A DNA stretch of 12,477 bases from contig DJVK01000014.1 of the NCBI GenBank assembly GCA_002441145.1, forward strand, positions 2,423 to 14,899. Reading direction: 5' to 3'. The position numbers were made by a program, and so were the translations under genes. The notes under the pieces are model-generated. The model was not told the origin of the DNA, searched no databases, and saw only the letters and a program-made list of their open reading frames with translations. Shown here in pieces: positions 6,231-12,477 of this stretch. Position 1 is the first letter of the stretch. Each line of letters starts with the position of its first letter. Origin of the DNA: Candidatus Saccharibacteria bacterium UBA6258. Its GTDB lineage: Bacteria; Patescibacteriota; Saccharimonadia; Saccharimonadales; Saccharimonadaceae.

Positions 6231-7045
6231 AGCTTGCCCGCAATGCGGAGCGCAGCTTGAATGACATGGTCAAATAATACCGCGATTGTCAGCGGACCGA
6301 CGCCGCCCTTTTCGGGTGTGATCGTCAGGTCTTTGCGTTCGCGCACGTCGGGTGCGACATCACCGACTAATACGCCGTTTTCGCTTGCCGTACCTGCGTC
6401 TACAACAACCGCATCAACCGGTACTCGATCGCTAGTCAGTATTCGCGGAACTCCTGTCGCGGTAACAATAACATCACTGTGGATCAATGTATTGCCGATA
6501 TCTGTCGAATCTTCGTCTAACACAGTCACATTTAGCCCGCGTTCAATCCAAAGTTTTGCTAACGGCTCACCGACCAAACGTCCATGCCCCAGTAGTGCAA
6601 TTCGGCGACCAACAAGTTCAACATTATAGCCAGCAAGTAACCAGTCGATTGCTTCAGCAGTCGCGCCGGTAAATACTTCGCCACTACCAAGGCCATCAAC
6701 GTCTTTTTGTGGCGCTATCAAACCGCACAGCTCATCTGTTTGCGCGGGGTCGTCGAGCGGTAACTGAATAATAATTCCGTGTACCGCGTCATCCGCATTC
6801 GCTCGCTCAATGGCATCACGCATCTGGTCTTGCGCGATACTTATTACATCGACATCAATCAGCATGTCTTCGGCATATCGTTGCTTCATGCGCACATAAG
6901 AATCGATTGCCTGATTCGAATTATCACTTTTGATAATAACGAGCTTAGGTGCAATATGGTGCTCCTGACGCAAGTTACGGACCTGCTTGATTTGCCGTTC
7001 CTTAATAAAATCTGCTATTTCACCACCATTTAATACTCGCGCCAT
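6227..7045 (-). CDS. folD: FolD-like bifunctional methylenetetrahydrofolate dehydrogenase/cyclohydrolase, divergent
   Basis: FolD interconverts 5,10-methylene-, methenyl- and 10-formyl-tetrahydrofolate in the cytoplasm, supplying one-carbon units. The 272-residue product is slightly short for the family (about 285). Active-site landmarks are present: Y50-x3-K54 (SYVRMK), Q94 in IIIQLPLD, KDVDGLG (114-120, equivalent of the folate-contacting Asp at D117) and KGGVGPLT (246-253). Two family motifs are degraded: the usual PCTP is GATAEAI (127-133), and the dinucleotide loop normally GRSxIVGxP is GHGRLVGEP (153-161), losing the Arg-Ser that contacts the NADP phosphate in characterised FolD enzymes. 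It may use NAD or have altered activity; this is inference. Its ATG shares one base with the stop of the upstream membrane-protein gene (TAATG), so the two are cotranscribed. Its stop overlaps the stop of the convergent response regulator. Confidence 0.85.
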   Translation of the reverse strand: MARVLNGGEIADFIKERQIKQVRNLRQEHHIAPKLVIIKSDNSNQAIDSYVRMKQRYAEDMLIDVDVISIAQDQMRDAIERANADDAVHGIIIQLPLDDPAQTDELCGLIAPQKDVDGLGSGEVFTGATAEAIDWLLAGYNVELVGRRIALLGHGRLVGEPLAKLWIERGLNVTVLDEDSTDIGNTLIHSDVIVTATGVPRILTSDRVPVDAVVVDAGTASENGVLVGDVAPDVRERKDLTITPEKGGVGPLTIAVLFDHVIQAALRIAGKL

Positions 7046-8613
7046 TAGATTCTGTCCTTTCTGTCATCAATAAATGCACCCCATTGCCTAATTAACCGTA
7101 GTACAGTTTTAAGCGGCAATTCGATCATCATGTCTAACACTATAGTTACAACGTTAACCCGACTATATTTATCGCTCATCCACTGCCCAACCACGACGAA
7201 TGGCAAATATATGATGTCGCGTATAAATGTCAGGCCGTTGCTACTGCCACGCACTATTTCGAGCTCACGAATAAGCCGGCTTAGGCGGAATCCTAAGAAG
7301 CTCGCAGCCGAAATGAATACGAAGAAAATAACGATATGCACCAACGAAAAGTTAAGTAATACCAACAACCATGTAACACCACCAAAGACGACGAGGCTCA
7401 ATAGTGCATAAGCAAAAGAGAATACTGGGCTATAACGCCTACCGGCCAGCTGTTTTTTGACAAGCGTCGTTTTTTCGCCATAAATCATGGTGTCGACTCG
7501 ATCAATCAATGCTGTCGTATTGGCATAACCAGGCAACGTATGGGTCAGCCTGAGCGCAATCATGTATAGCGGAGGGAATAGCAGATTAATAATTAACGGT
7601 ACCCAAATAATCGTGCCATGCGCCCATATGTCATACGGGACCTCAATGGCGATACCAATCAAAAACTTTGTGATAATCAAAAAAATCACGCTGCGCACAA
7701 TTGCACGATTAATGCGCTTACCGATGCTTGCGTATTCTTTATTTACCTGCTTCTCGAACGCATCAAGGAACGTTTCGCGTTTTGTTAAAAGCTCAGCAAT
7801 ATCTTCGCGATCTTCGATCATTCGACGGATAATCCGTAGTGGCGCACCTTGACGGTCGACGATGCGGTACAGCTTATCGCTCATAGACGACTTGATCACG
7901 CTGTCGATGCGCTGATTAAACGCCACGTAATTATCTAGTTCATCAATCGATACTTGATATCGCTCGAGTAGACCGGTGCGGATAACCGCGACGTCCGACT
8001 TAAGTAACGCTTTATGAATAGCGCCAAACAAGGCCGCGGCATAGTCGTCCGCTTGCCCTGCTTTACCAGCGATTGTATCGGGCGGAATGACTGACTCTAG
8101 GTAGCTATAGGCAAAATCAATAAAGACCCCGTCTTGCACATGTCCGTTCACGATCGCCTCTACTTGTACAGCAAGCGTATCAAGTACCCAACTGAATGAC
8201 GTGTCAGAATACACTGAACGTCGCTTTTGAAGCTGCTCGTACGCGTGATAATGTTTGATTGCCAGCGCCGATATCGAATCTAACTGCTCACGGGTTAAGC
8301 TATCATTGGGCACATATCCCGCGAATGTCAGTTCGACGGCAAGCTCACTGCCGCTTGCTCGCACCAGTTCTTCGTCACGTGTAATAAATATTTGTTTATA
8401 AAAACGCTTGATTGCATTTTGCAGTAACAAGTGTTCTTCGGTATTTTCTGCCGCATTGCGGAGCTGTTCATACGCCGCGGTCAAAGCGCCGCCCGCCCCT
8501 ACAACGTTAACCTTAGGGGTATTAGAAAGATCGCGTTGATACGCGTCATGCCATCGCTTTGCGTGGGCAAGGCCATTGGCCAGTCGTTGACCGATTGAAT
8601 TCAAGGCTGTCAT
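7045..8613 (-). CDS. Uncharacterised membrane protein with a large cytoplasmic N-terminal region
   Basis: I do not recognise this 522-residue protein. Residues 1-300 are mostly helical and charged with no membrane segment and no catalytic motif I can name. Hydrophobic segments lie at about 306-325, 334-354, 397-420 and 423-442, with a weaker one at 463-478; a basic loop (371-396) separates the two pairs. There is no signal peptide, so the large N-terminal region is probably cytoplasmic. The start ATG at 8613 has only a weak GTGAG upstream, but a perfect TATAAT (8629-8624) lies 10 nt away, consistent with a near-leaderless transcript. It is the first gene of an operon with folD, sharing one base. 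Any functional tie to folate metabolism is unproven; the pairing may only reflect compact gene order. Confidence 0.8.
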   Translation of the reverse strand: MTALNSIGQRLANGLAHAKRWHDAYQRDLSNTPKVNVVGAGGALTAAYEQLRNAAENTEEHLLLQNAIKRFYKQIFITRDEELVRASGSELAVELTFAGYVPNDSLTREQLDSISALAIKHYHAYEQLQKRRSVYSDTSFSWVLDTLAVQVEAIVNGHVQDGVFIDFAYSYLESVIPPDTIAGKAGQADDYAAALFGAIHKALLKSDVAVIRTGLLERYQVSIDELDNYVAFNQRIDSVIKSSMSDKLYRIVDRQGAPLRIIRRMIEDREDIAELLTKRETFLDAFEKQVNKEYASIGKRINRAIVRSVIFLIITKFLIGIAIEVPYDIWAHGTIIWVPLIINLLFPPLYMIALRLTHTLPGYANTTALIDRVDTMIYGEKTTLVKKQLAGRRYSPVFSFAYALLSLVVFGGVTWLLVLLNFSLVHIVIFFVFISAASFLGFRLSRLIRELEIVRGSSNGLTFIRDIIYLPFVVVGQWMSDKYSRVNVVTIVLDMMIELPLKTVLRLIRQWGAFIDDRKDRI

Positions 8614-8623
8614 TACTCACATT

Positions 8624-8629
8624 ATTATA
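8624..8629 (-). promoter_or_regulatory. -10 box of the membrane protein-folD operon
   Basis: The minus strand reads TATAAT exactly. The start codon lies 10 nt downstream, predicting a leader of only a few bases. No convincing -35 hexamer was found 16-18 nt upstream. Confidence 0.45.
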
Positions 8630-8694
8630 CAGTACAGGCCCAGGCTTTGTGTGTGTTTAATACAATACTCTAGCTCTTTACCATCACGGCCCGA

Positions 8695-8723
8695 TATTGT
8701 ACAATAATACATACGCTTATAAC
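8695..8723 (+). promoter_or_regulatory. Promoter region with 12-bp palindromic operator candidate
   Basis: TATTGTACAATA (8695-8706) is a perfect palindrome. It contains TTGTAC, a possible -35, 15 nt ahead of TATAAC (8718-8723), a possible -10. If that -10 were used, transcription would begin near 8730, inside the Shine-Dalgarno AGGGA (8728-8732), so AATAAT (8703-8708), itself inside the palindrome, is an alternative. The half-site TACAATA also occurs at 8661-8667. Either way the palindrome sits where a regulator could block polymerase. Confidence 0.4.
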
Positions 8724-8737
8724 TAATAGGGAACCAA

Positions 8738-9436
8738 ATGAAGATACGCTCATCACTCCTCTCTACTGCCGCGCTTATAGTTACTCTCGGCACGACATCA
8801 ACATTTTTCATCAGTGGCACCGCTAGTGCCTTATTGCCTGTCGAGCCAGTTCGCGCTGAAATTAGCGAATCACGCGTGAACGAGCGAGCGCAAACCGCAG
8901 AACAACGAGCCCAAGACCGTAATGTACGTGCCGAGGAGCGAATTGAACAACGCGAAGAACGCGCCGAAGAGCGCGCAATCAAACTCGAAGCAAATAAGCT
9001 ACGCATATGCGAAAAACGACAGGGCCAGATTACGTCTATCATGCAGAATATCGCTAAACGTGGCGTCGCTCAAGTTGCAGTATTCGACAAAATCGCCGAC
9101 CGTACTAAAGAATTCTACGCTACCAAGGGTTACTACATTTCCGAATTCACTACTCTCGCATCAGAAGTTGATGCGAAATACGACGCAGCGCTCGTAGCTT
9201 CTAACGAAACGGTTGCCCTTAGCGAAACATGGACATGCTCGATGGATGACCCTAAAGGTAACATTACCGCGCTACGCGAAGCTAAAACCGCAGAAGTTGC
9301 GGCACTGAAAGAATATAAAACGTCAATTCGCAACCTAATTGTTGCCGTCAAGTCTGCAAGCATCGCAGCAAACGACGCGCCAGTAGAATCCGAATCTGAC
9401 ACACAAGCTACCAGCACCACAGGGGAGGCACAATGA
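8738..9436 (+). CDS. Secreted coiled-coil protein, conserved CPR type
   Basis: The 232-residue protein has a signal peptide (MKIRSSLL, hydrophobic core to about 25, likely cut after ASA at 31). Residues about 42-97 are a highly charged coiled coil with repeated RAEER/REER-type units. A helical region follows with KRGVAQVAVFDKIADR (107-122) and two cysteines, C91 and C167, that could form one disulfide outside the cell. The tail (about 213-232) is a Ser/Thr/Glu linker. The start ATG has AGGGA 5 nt upstream. Secreted helical proteins of this pattern (a Cys early in the coil, a FDKIxDR-like stretch, a second Cys near the end) are common beside pilin genes in CPR genomes as I recall; no function is established. 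Its TGA overlaps the next ATG (ATGA), so it is probably made together with the small pilin-like protein. Confidence 0.8.
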   Translation: MKIRSSLLSTAALIVTLGTTSTFFISGTASALLPVEPVRAEISESRVNERAQTAEQRAQDRNVRAEERIEQREERAEERAIKLEANKLRICEKRQGQITSIMQNIAKRGVAQVAVFDKIADRTKEFYATKGYYISEFTTLASEVDAKYDAALVASNETVALSETWTCSMDDPKGNITALREAKTAEVAALKEYKTSIRNLIVAVKSASIAANDAPVESESDTQATSTTGEAQ

Positions 9437-9726
9437 TACGCAAGATTCAAACAGGCTATTCGGCAGTCGCGGGATTTGTCGTAACGATATTTGTCGTGCT
9501 CATCGGCGCACTTGGTTACACATACCTAATTAACTACAACGCGCAAGTCGCTCGCACAAACGAAAAGAACAATTCATCCACGATCGCTGCCGAGTCAGCA
9601 GTTGTGCCCGAAGTGGAATCATCATCCGATCTTGCTGAACTCGAATCTATGCTCGAAGCTGTATCTGTCGATGACCTGTCATCAACAGACCTTGATACCC
9701 TAGACTCTGAATCTAGTAACTTCTAA
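9433..9726 (+). CDS. Small membrane protein with pilin-like N terminus
   Basis: The 97-residue protein has a short basic leader (MIRKIQTG), one hydrophobic helix (about 9-34) and an acidic Ser/Asp/Glu tail (about 54-95). The sequence around the helix start, TG-YSAVAG, resembles the G-FSAVEG prepilin cleavage site seen in many CPR pilin-like proteins, but the usual Glu at +5 is Ala (A13). It could be a minor pseudopilin processed after G8, or a simple membrane anchor for its partner. A strong Shine-Dalgarno (AGGGGAGG, 9421-9428) lies inside the end of the upstream gene, 4 nt before the ATG, and the genes overlap by 4 nt. No terminator is visible in the 23 nt before the convergent pilin gene. 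Confidence 0.7.
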   Translation: MIRKIQTGYSAVAGFVVTIFVVLIGALGYTYLINYNAQVARTNEKNNSSTIAAESAVVPEVESSSDLAELESMLEAVSVDDLSSTDLDTLDSESSNF

Positions 9727-9749
9727 TATACGCTATATATTATTTCGAT

Positions 9750-10334
9750 CTATTTCAAATCGTAGTAGCAGCGAGTTGTATTGTTCGATGAGACCGTGCT
9801 TGTTCCGTCATAGTAGTCAGCGCCTACAGGACACCACCTACCCTCTACCATATAGTTCAACCGTACAGTGTCATAAGTACTGTTGTAGTAATATTCAATG
9901 CCACGCATTGTGAACCCAGAAGTAAAGTAACCTGGGTTTTCGAACGTTGTGATCGGGAACTGTGGCACAGATGACATATACTGCTTCAGCATGGTCATCG
10001 TATTCGCATCATAACTTGATAACGAACCCCAAGGGTTTTCAAATTCGCAAGAACCAGCGGGGAAAGATCCAGCTGCGGGATACTGGGCGGCGTCAGCCGA
10101 TAGACATGCGCGCGCAACCGTCCCTGCGTACGGAATTGGGTATTTACCGTTATCAGACTTGTAATACTTAGCTGCTTTCGCGAAGCTCGTTACAGCCGAA
10201 CCGACCGCGACGGCTCTTGCACGCTGCTGCACTCCATTGAATGCCACTACGGTAACAGAGGTTAAGATTGCAATCACAACAATAACGACAAGCAGTTCAA
10301 CAATTGTAAATCCAGCACTAGTCCGTAACTTCAT
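9750..10334 (-). CDS. Type IV pilin-like protein
   Basis: The 194-residue product has a prepilin signature: a short basic leader MKLRTSAG cut at G8/F9, then FTIVELLVVIVVIAIL with E13 at +5, forming the hydrophobic assembly helix. The globular part (about 40-194) has two Cys pairs (about C76 and C94; C167 and C190), the last resembling the C-terminal disulfide loop of major pilins. The start at 10334 is preferred because it gives a normal leader length; the frame extends upstream into pyrD with other ATGs, and none has a Shine-Dalgarno. It lies 37 nt after pyrD on the same strand. A -10-like TATCAT (10346-10341) sits 6 nt before the ATG, so it may also have its own start. No assembly ATPase, prepilin peptidase or platform gene is in the window. 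Roles known for type IV pili (adhesion, twitching, DNA uptake) apply by family only. Confidence 0.87.
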   Translation of the reverse strand: MKLRTSAGFTIVELLVVIVVIAILTSVTVVAFNGVQQRARAVAVGSAVTSFAKAAKYYKSDNGKYPIPYAGTVARACLSADAAQYPAAGSFPAGSCEFENPWGSLSSYDANTMTMLKQYMSSVPQFPITTFENPGYFTSGFTMRGIEYYYNSTYDTVRLNYMVEGRWCPVGADYYDGTSTVSSNNTTRCYYDLK

Positions 10335-10371
10335 GTTGTTATGATAATGCATAAGCATTTTAGTGCATAGC

Positions 10372-11508
10372 CTAATGTATTGAGTCGACACCAATCGCTT
10401 CTCTAATGTTCTTATATCCATCCCGCTCCAGCAGCCGCACTAGTCCTTTATTGATTTGCCCAACAAGTTGCGGACCTTCAAAAATCATGCCAGTAATGAG
10501 TTCGACCAATGTAGCACCGAGTTTAATTTTTGCATAGGCGTCTTCTGCCGAGAATACGCCACCAACGCCGATAATAACGAACCGCTCACCATACTTTCTG
10601 TATGTTTGTTTAATCAATTCATTGCTAAGCTCCCTGGAAGGCGCACCACTTAAATTACCCTTGACCGCATCGGGGAGTGGATCTTTCAGGTTAGCCTTGC
10701 TTCTATCTTTGGCAAGATTACTTACCGTCACGCCTTGTACTGAGTGTTTCGTGGCGACATTCAATAACCCGTCCAGCTCACTCCATGGCATATGTACTGG
10801 CATTTTAATAATTAGTGGTTGCTTGAGATTTAGTTTGTCGGTGGCCTTCAGCAAAGCATCTAGGCGCGCCGGAGTCGTAAACGGCTCGCCGCCATAGGTA
10901 TTAGGGCAAGAAATATTGAGCGTGTACATATCACCCAGCTTAGCCTTTTGCAATAACGTCAAACTGCCAACATAATCAGCTATGGCTTCGGTATCGGTAC
11001 TTGTTTTTTGCGAATTTGTCTTGGCAATCGAAATATTTAACGGAAAATCTTTAAAGTTAGCCGCGGTGTAGTTTTTTAATCTTTCGATAATCGCCTTCAC
11101 GCCATGGTTTGCTAGCCCTGCATTCACGACGAGCGACTTTGTTTTTGGCAACCGGTAAAACCACGGCCGAGGATTACCTGCGCAGTCATGCAGCGTGAGC
11201 GATCCGCCCTCCATAAATCCGAAACCGATTGATTTAATAATTGGTACAAGTTCAAAGTTCTTATCGAAACCCGCCGAAAGCCCTACGGGGTTATTAAACT
11301 GAATGCCAAAAACTGTCTGCCGTAATTTAGGAGTATTTTGATACGCCCAACTAACACGCAGTGCATGTCGAATCAAAGATGATTTTTGCAACAACGAACC
11401 CTGCTTAAGGAGGGCGTTGTGCACTGCATCTGGCTTAAATCTAAATAAGATCGGCTTTACGCCATGCCGATAGATGACATTACTTGCGCGGCTAATTAAA
11501 GAAACCAT
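10372..11508 (-). CDS. pyrD: Dihydroorotate dehydrogenase, class-2 type with atypical active site
   Basis: PyrD oxidises dihydroorotate to orotate with FMN; class 2 enzymes pass electrons to quinones at the membrane. The 378-residue length and amphipathic N terminus (about 1-45, IYRHGVKPILFRFKPDAVH) fit class 2, as do NPVGLSAGFDKN (73-84), GFGFMEGGS (96-103), NLSGAPSREL (285-294) and IIGVGGVFSAEDAYAKI (312-328). Departures from consensus: the motif usually NISSPNTPGLR is NISCPNTYGGE (198-208), with Cys201 where class 2 has its catalytic Ser (Cys is the class 1 base); the usual NRMGFNN is NAGLANH (129-135); and GTVTP is GSLTL (102-106). K235 (IIKMPV) is kept. No other pyrimidine gene is nearby. 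The start at 11508 follows a good promoter by 11 nt without a Shine-Dalgarno, so it may be near-leaderless. A related FMN enzyme with a different substrate is possible. Confidence 0.88.
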   Translation of the reverse strand: MVSLISRASNVIYRHGVKPILFRFKPDAVHNALLKQGSLLQKSSLIRHALRVSWAYQNTPKLRQTVFGIQFNNPVGLSAGFDKNFELVPIIKSIGFGFMEGGSLTLHDCAGNPRPWFYRLPKTKSLVVNAGLANHGVKAIIERLKNYTAANFKDFPLNISIAKTNSQKTSTDTEAIADYVGSLTLLQKAKLGDMYTLNISCPNTYGGEPFTTPARLDALLKATDKLNLKQPLIIKMPVHMPWSELDGLLNVATKHSVQGVTVSNLAKDRSKANLKDPLPDAVKGNLSGAPSRELSNELIKQTYRKYGERFVIIGVGGVFSAEDAYAKIKLGATLVELITGMIFEGPQLVGQINKGLVRLLERDGYKNIREAIGVDSIH

Positions 11509-11519
11509 GGATATTCTTT

Positions 11520-11548
11520 ACTATACGCCCGTTTGAACGAAGTGTCTA
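11520..11548 (-). promoter_or_regulatory. Sigma70-type promoter of pyrD
   Basis: The minus strand reads TAGACA (11548-11543), a 17-nt spacer, and TATAGT (11525-11520): five of six matches to each consensus hexamer at the optimal spacing. The predicted start is near 11513, about 5 nt before the ATG. Confidence 0.65.
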
Positions 11549-11556
11549 AATTACGA

Positions 11557-11584
11557 TTGCTTAATCGCGCGATAAGACTATACT
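11557..11584 (+). promoter_or_regulatory. Sigma70-type promoter of the DUF1861 gene
   Basis: TTGCTT (11557-11562), a 16-nt spacer and TATACT (11579-11584). The predicted start is near 11591, leaving a leader of about 27 nt that includes the Shine-Dalgarno GAAAGG (11606-11611). Confidence 0.6.
11564..11573. promoter_or_regulatory. 10-bp palindrome between -35 and -10
   Basis: ATCGCGCGAT is a perfect palindrome inside the promoter spacer of the plus-strand gene and near the divergent pyrD promoter. It is a possible operator; chance occurrence cannot be excluded. Confidence 0.35.
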
Positions 11585-11617
11585 GAAGCCAACATACAAT
11601 TCTACGAAAGGTTGGAT

Positions 11618-12477
11618 ATGTCACTACGTCACGAGTCCAGCTATTACAATGGGGCACCGGGCCAAACAAATACTAATCGCCTATTCGTACCCACTGCTGC
11701 GGATATAGAAACCTTTGGGGAATATGGATTATTCGACCCTCGGCTGATTGGCAAGCCAGACGATATCCTATCACACGAGATTGCCTACAATCCCTCGGGC
11801 ATCTACACCATTCCGCCCAATGCTCTAGACAACCCGACTAATTTACCAATTGATGTAATGTACGTACGGGTCGAACCTAATCGAGTTGATTCCGGAGTCT
11901 CGCATTTAGGCAAAACCGTTTCTCGACCTTACATCGTTGATTTGAAAAATCCTAGCGCTCCCCTGCTGCCCTTTCATGGCGGAATGGAGCTACGTGGCGA
12001 AGACCCCTCATTACTCCGCATTAACCGGCGATCACCCGTAAGCGGCAAGACCGAACAAGTTTGGCTTGTGAGCGTCGTTAATGCTCAACCCAATCCAGAT
12101 AAACCCTACGAAGTAGCTTCGGTGGATACGGATATTTATGTAGGCGAATCGTTAGGCAACCTACAAAAAGTTGCTCAAGGCCCACCTGGGATGAAGGATA
12201 TTAGGTTTGCAGTTGACGCGAATCCCGACAGTACCAAACTACATGTATGGGGAAGGCCGCAGCCACGCTCTGGCACCGGTAACGTTAACTACCTAACAGT
12301 CCCAGATATATCCAAACTGACACCAGACTCCATCGCACAAGCACCTCTCATCCATCCTGAGCTATTCCCCGAAGAAAAAGGTGCTTGGGGCGGCGTGAAC
12401 GATGCATTCTTAGTCGGAGTCGGTAAGTACGTCCTGGCCTCTCATCGAGCATGGATGACTGGTGATGACGACAGTGG
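11618..12477 (+). CDS. DUF1861-type protein, predicted beta-propeller glycosidase-like (3' end outside the window)
   Basis: The frame is open from the ATG at 11618 to the window edge (286 complete codons). The start is supported by GAAAGG 6 nt upstream and a promoter ahead of it. There is no signal peptide, so the protein is cytoplasmic. Motifs in order: PFHGGMELRGEDPSLLRI (about 117-134), GPPGMKDIRFAVD (about 188-200), GRPQPRSGTG (about 212-221), LTPDSIAQAPLIHPELF (about 235-251) and GAWGGVNDAFL (about 256-266). The EDP, KDIR and WGGVND motifs match what I recall of DUF1861, a family of about 300 residues thought to share the five-bladed propeller of GH43/GH130-type sugar enzymes, so little is missing. 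A role in cleaving or phosphorolysing a small glycoside is inferred from fold; the substrate is unknown. It is divergent from pyrD across 109 nt. Confidence 0.72.
   Translation, partial: MSLRHESSYYNGAPGQTNTNRLFVPTAADIETFGEYGLFDPRLIGKPDDILSHEIAYNPSGIYTIPPNALDNPTNLPIDVMYVRVEPNRVDSGVSHLGKTVSRPYIVDLKNPSAPLLPFHGGMELRGEDPSLLRINRRSPVSGKTEQVWLVSVVNAQPNPDKPYEVASVDTDIYVGESLGNLQKVAQGPPGMKDIRFAVDANPDSTKLHVWGRPQPRSGTGNVNYLTVPDISKLTPDSIAQAPLIHPELFPEEKGAWGGVNDAFLVGVGKYVLASHRAWMTGDDDS

Noticed and set aside
8617..9042. Minus-strand Arg/Ser-rich frame over the coiled-coil gene
   Set aside because: It is a mirror of the GCG/CGC/GAA-rich coiled-coil codons; the plus-strand gene has a signal peptide and Shine-Dalgarno.
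1..12477. tRNA, rRNA, CRISPR array, insertion sequence or transposase
   Set aside because: No cloverleaf, rRNA segment, regular repeat-spacer array or transposase frame was seen on either strand by eye.

Overview
The window most likely comes from a Candidatus Saccharibacteria (TM7, Patescibacteria/CPR) genome or a close CPR relative. The evidence is indirect: a surface protein with a DERNF-type domain, a DUF11 domain and an LPETG anchor; type IV pilin genes; a small secreted coiled-coil protein of a kind common in CPR; very tight gene packing with 1-4 nt overlaps; and several start codons lying only 7-11 nt behind a -10 box. TGA is used as a stop, so this is not the recoded Absconditabacteria/Gracilibacteria code.

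Layout. (1) Positions 1-969 hold the 3' part of a GC-rich gene for a Thr/Pro-rich, probably extracytoplasmic protein. A perfect C(UUCG)G-capped hairpin follows. Composition then changes abruptly: by hand count, 41 of 50 third codon positions are G/C from base 79, against 17 of 50 at the start of the next gene. This may be an island edge, acquired DNA or an assembly join. (2) 1240-2535 encodes a wall-anchored DUF11 surface protein, ending at a shared convergent terminator. (3) 2620-6230 is a signalling locus: a SAM-dependent methyltransferase resembling PhcB, translationally coupled to a multi-TM/GAF histidine kinase, with a single-domain response regulator transcribed divergently from an overlapping promoter. 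(4) 6227-8613 is a two-gene minus-strand operon with a large uncharacterised membrane protein followed by a divergent FolD. (5) 8738-9726 is a two-gene plus-strand operon for a secreted coiled-coil protein and a small pilin-like membrane protein. (6) 9750-11508 on the minus strand carries a class-2-type dihydroorotate dehydrogenase with unusual active-site motifs, followed by a type IV pilin. (7) From 11618 to the window end there is a DUF1861-type (predicted beta-propeller glycosidase-like) protein, truncated by the window.

How it fits together. Much of the window serves the cell surface and sensing of the outside: an LPETG surface protein, pilin-like proteins, secreted proteins, and a methyltransferase/sensor kinase/receiver set whose composition parallels the phcB-phcS-phcR quorum-sensing operon of Ralstonia. 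That set is the best candidate for an undescribed system, but its signalling role is inference. FolD and PyrD are the only clear metabolic enzymes, and both depart from their family consensus at positions normally used for substrate or cofactor contacts.
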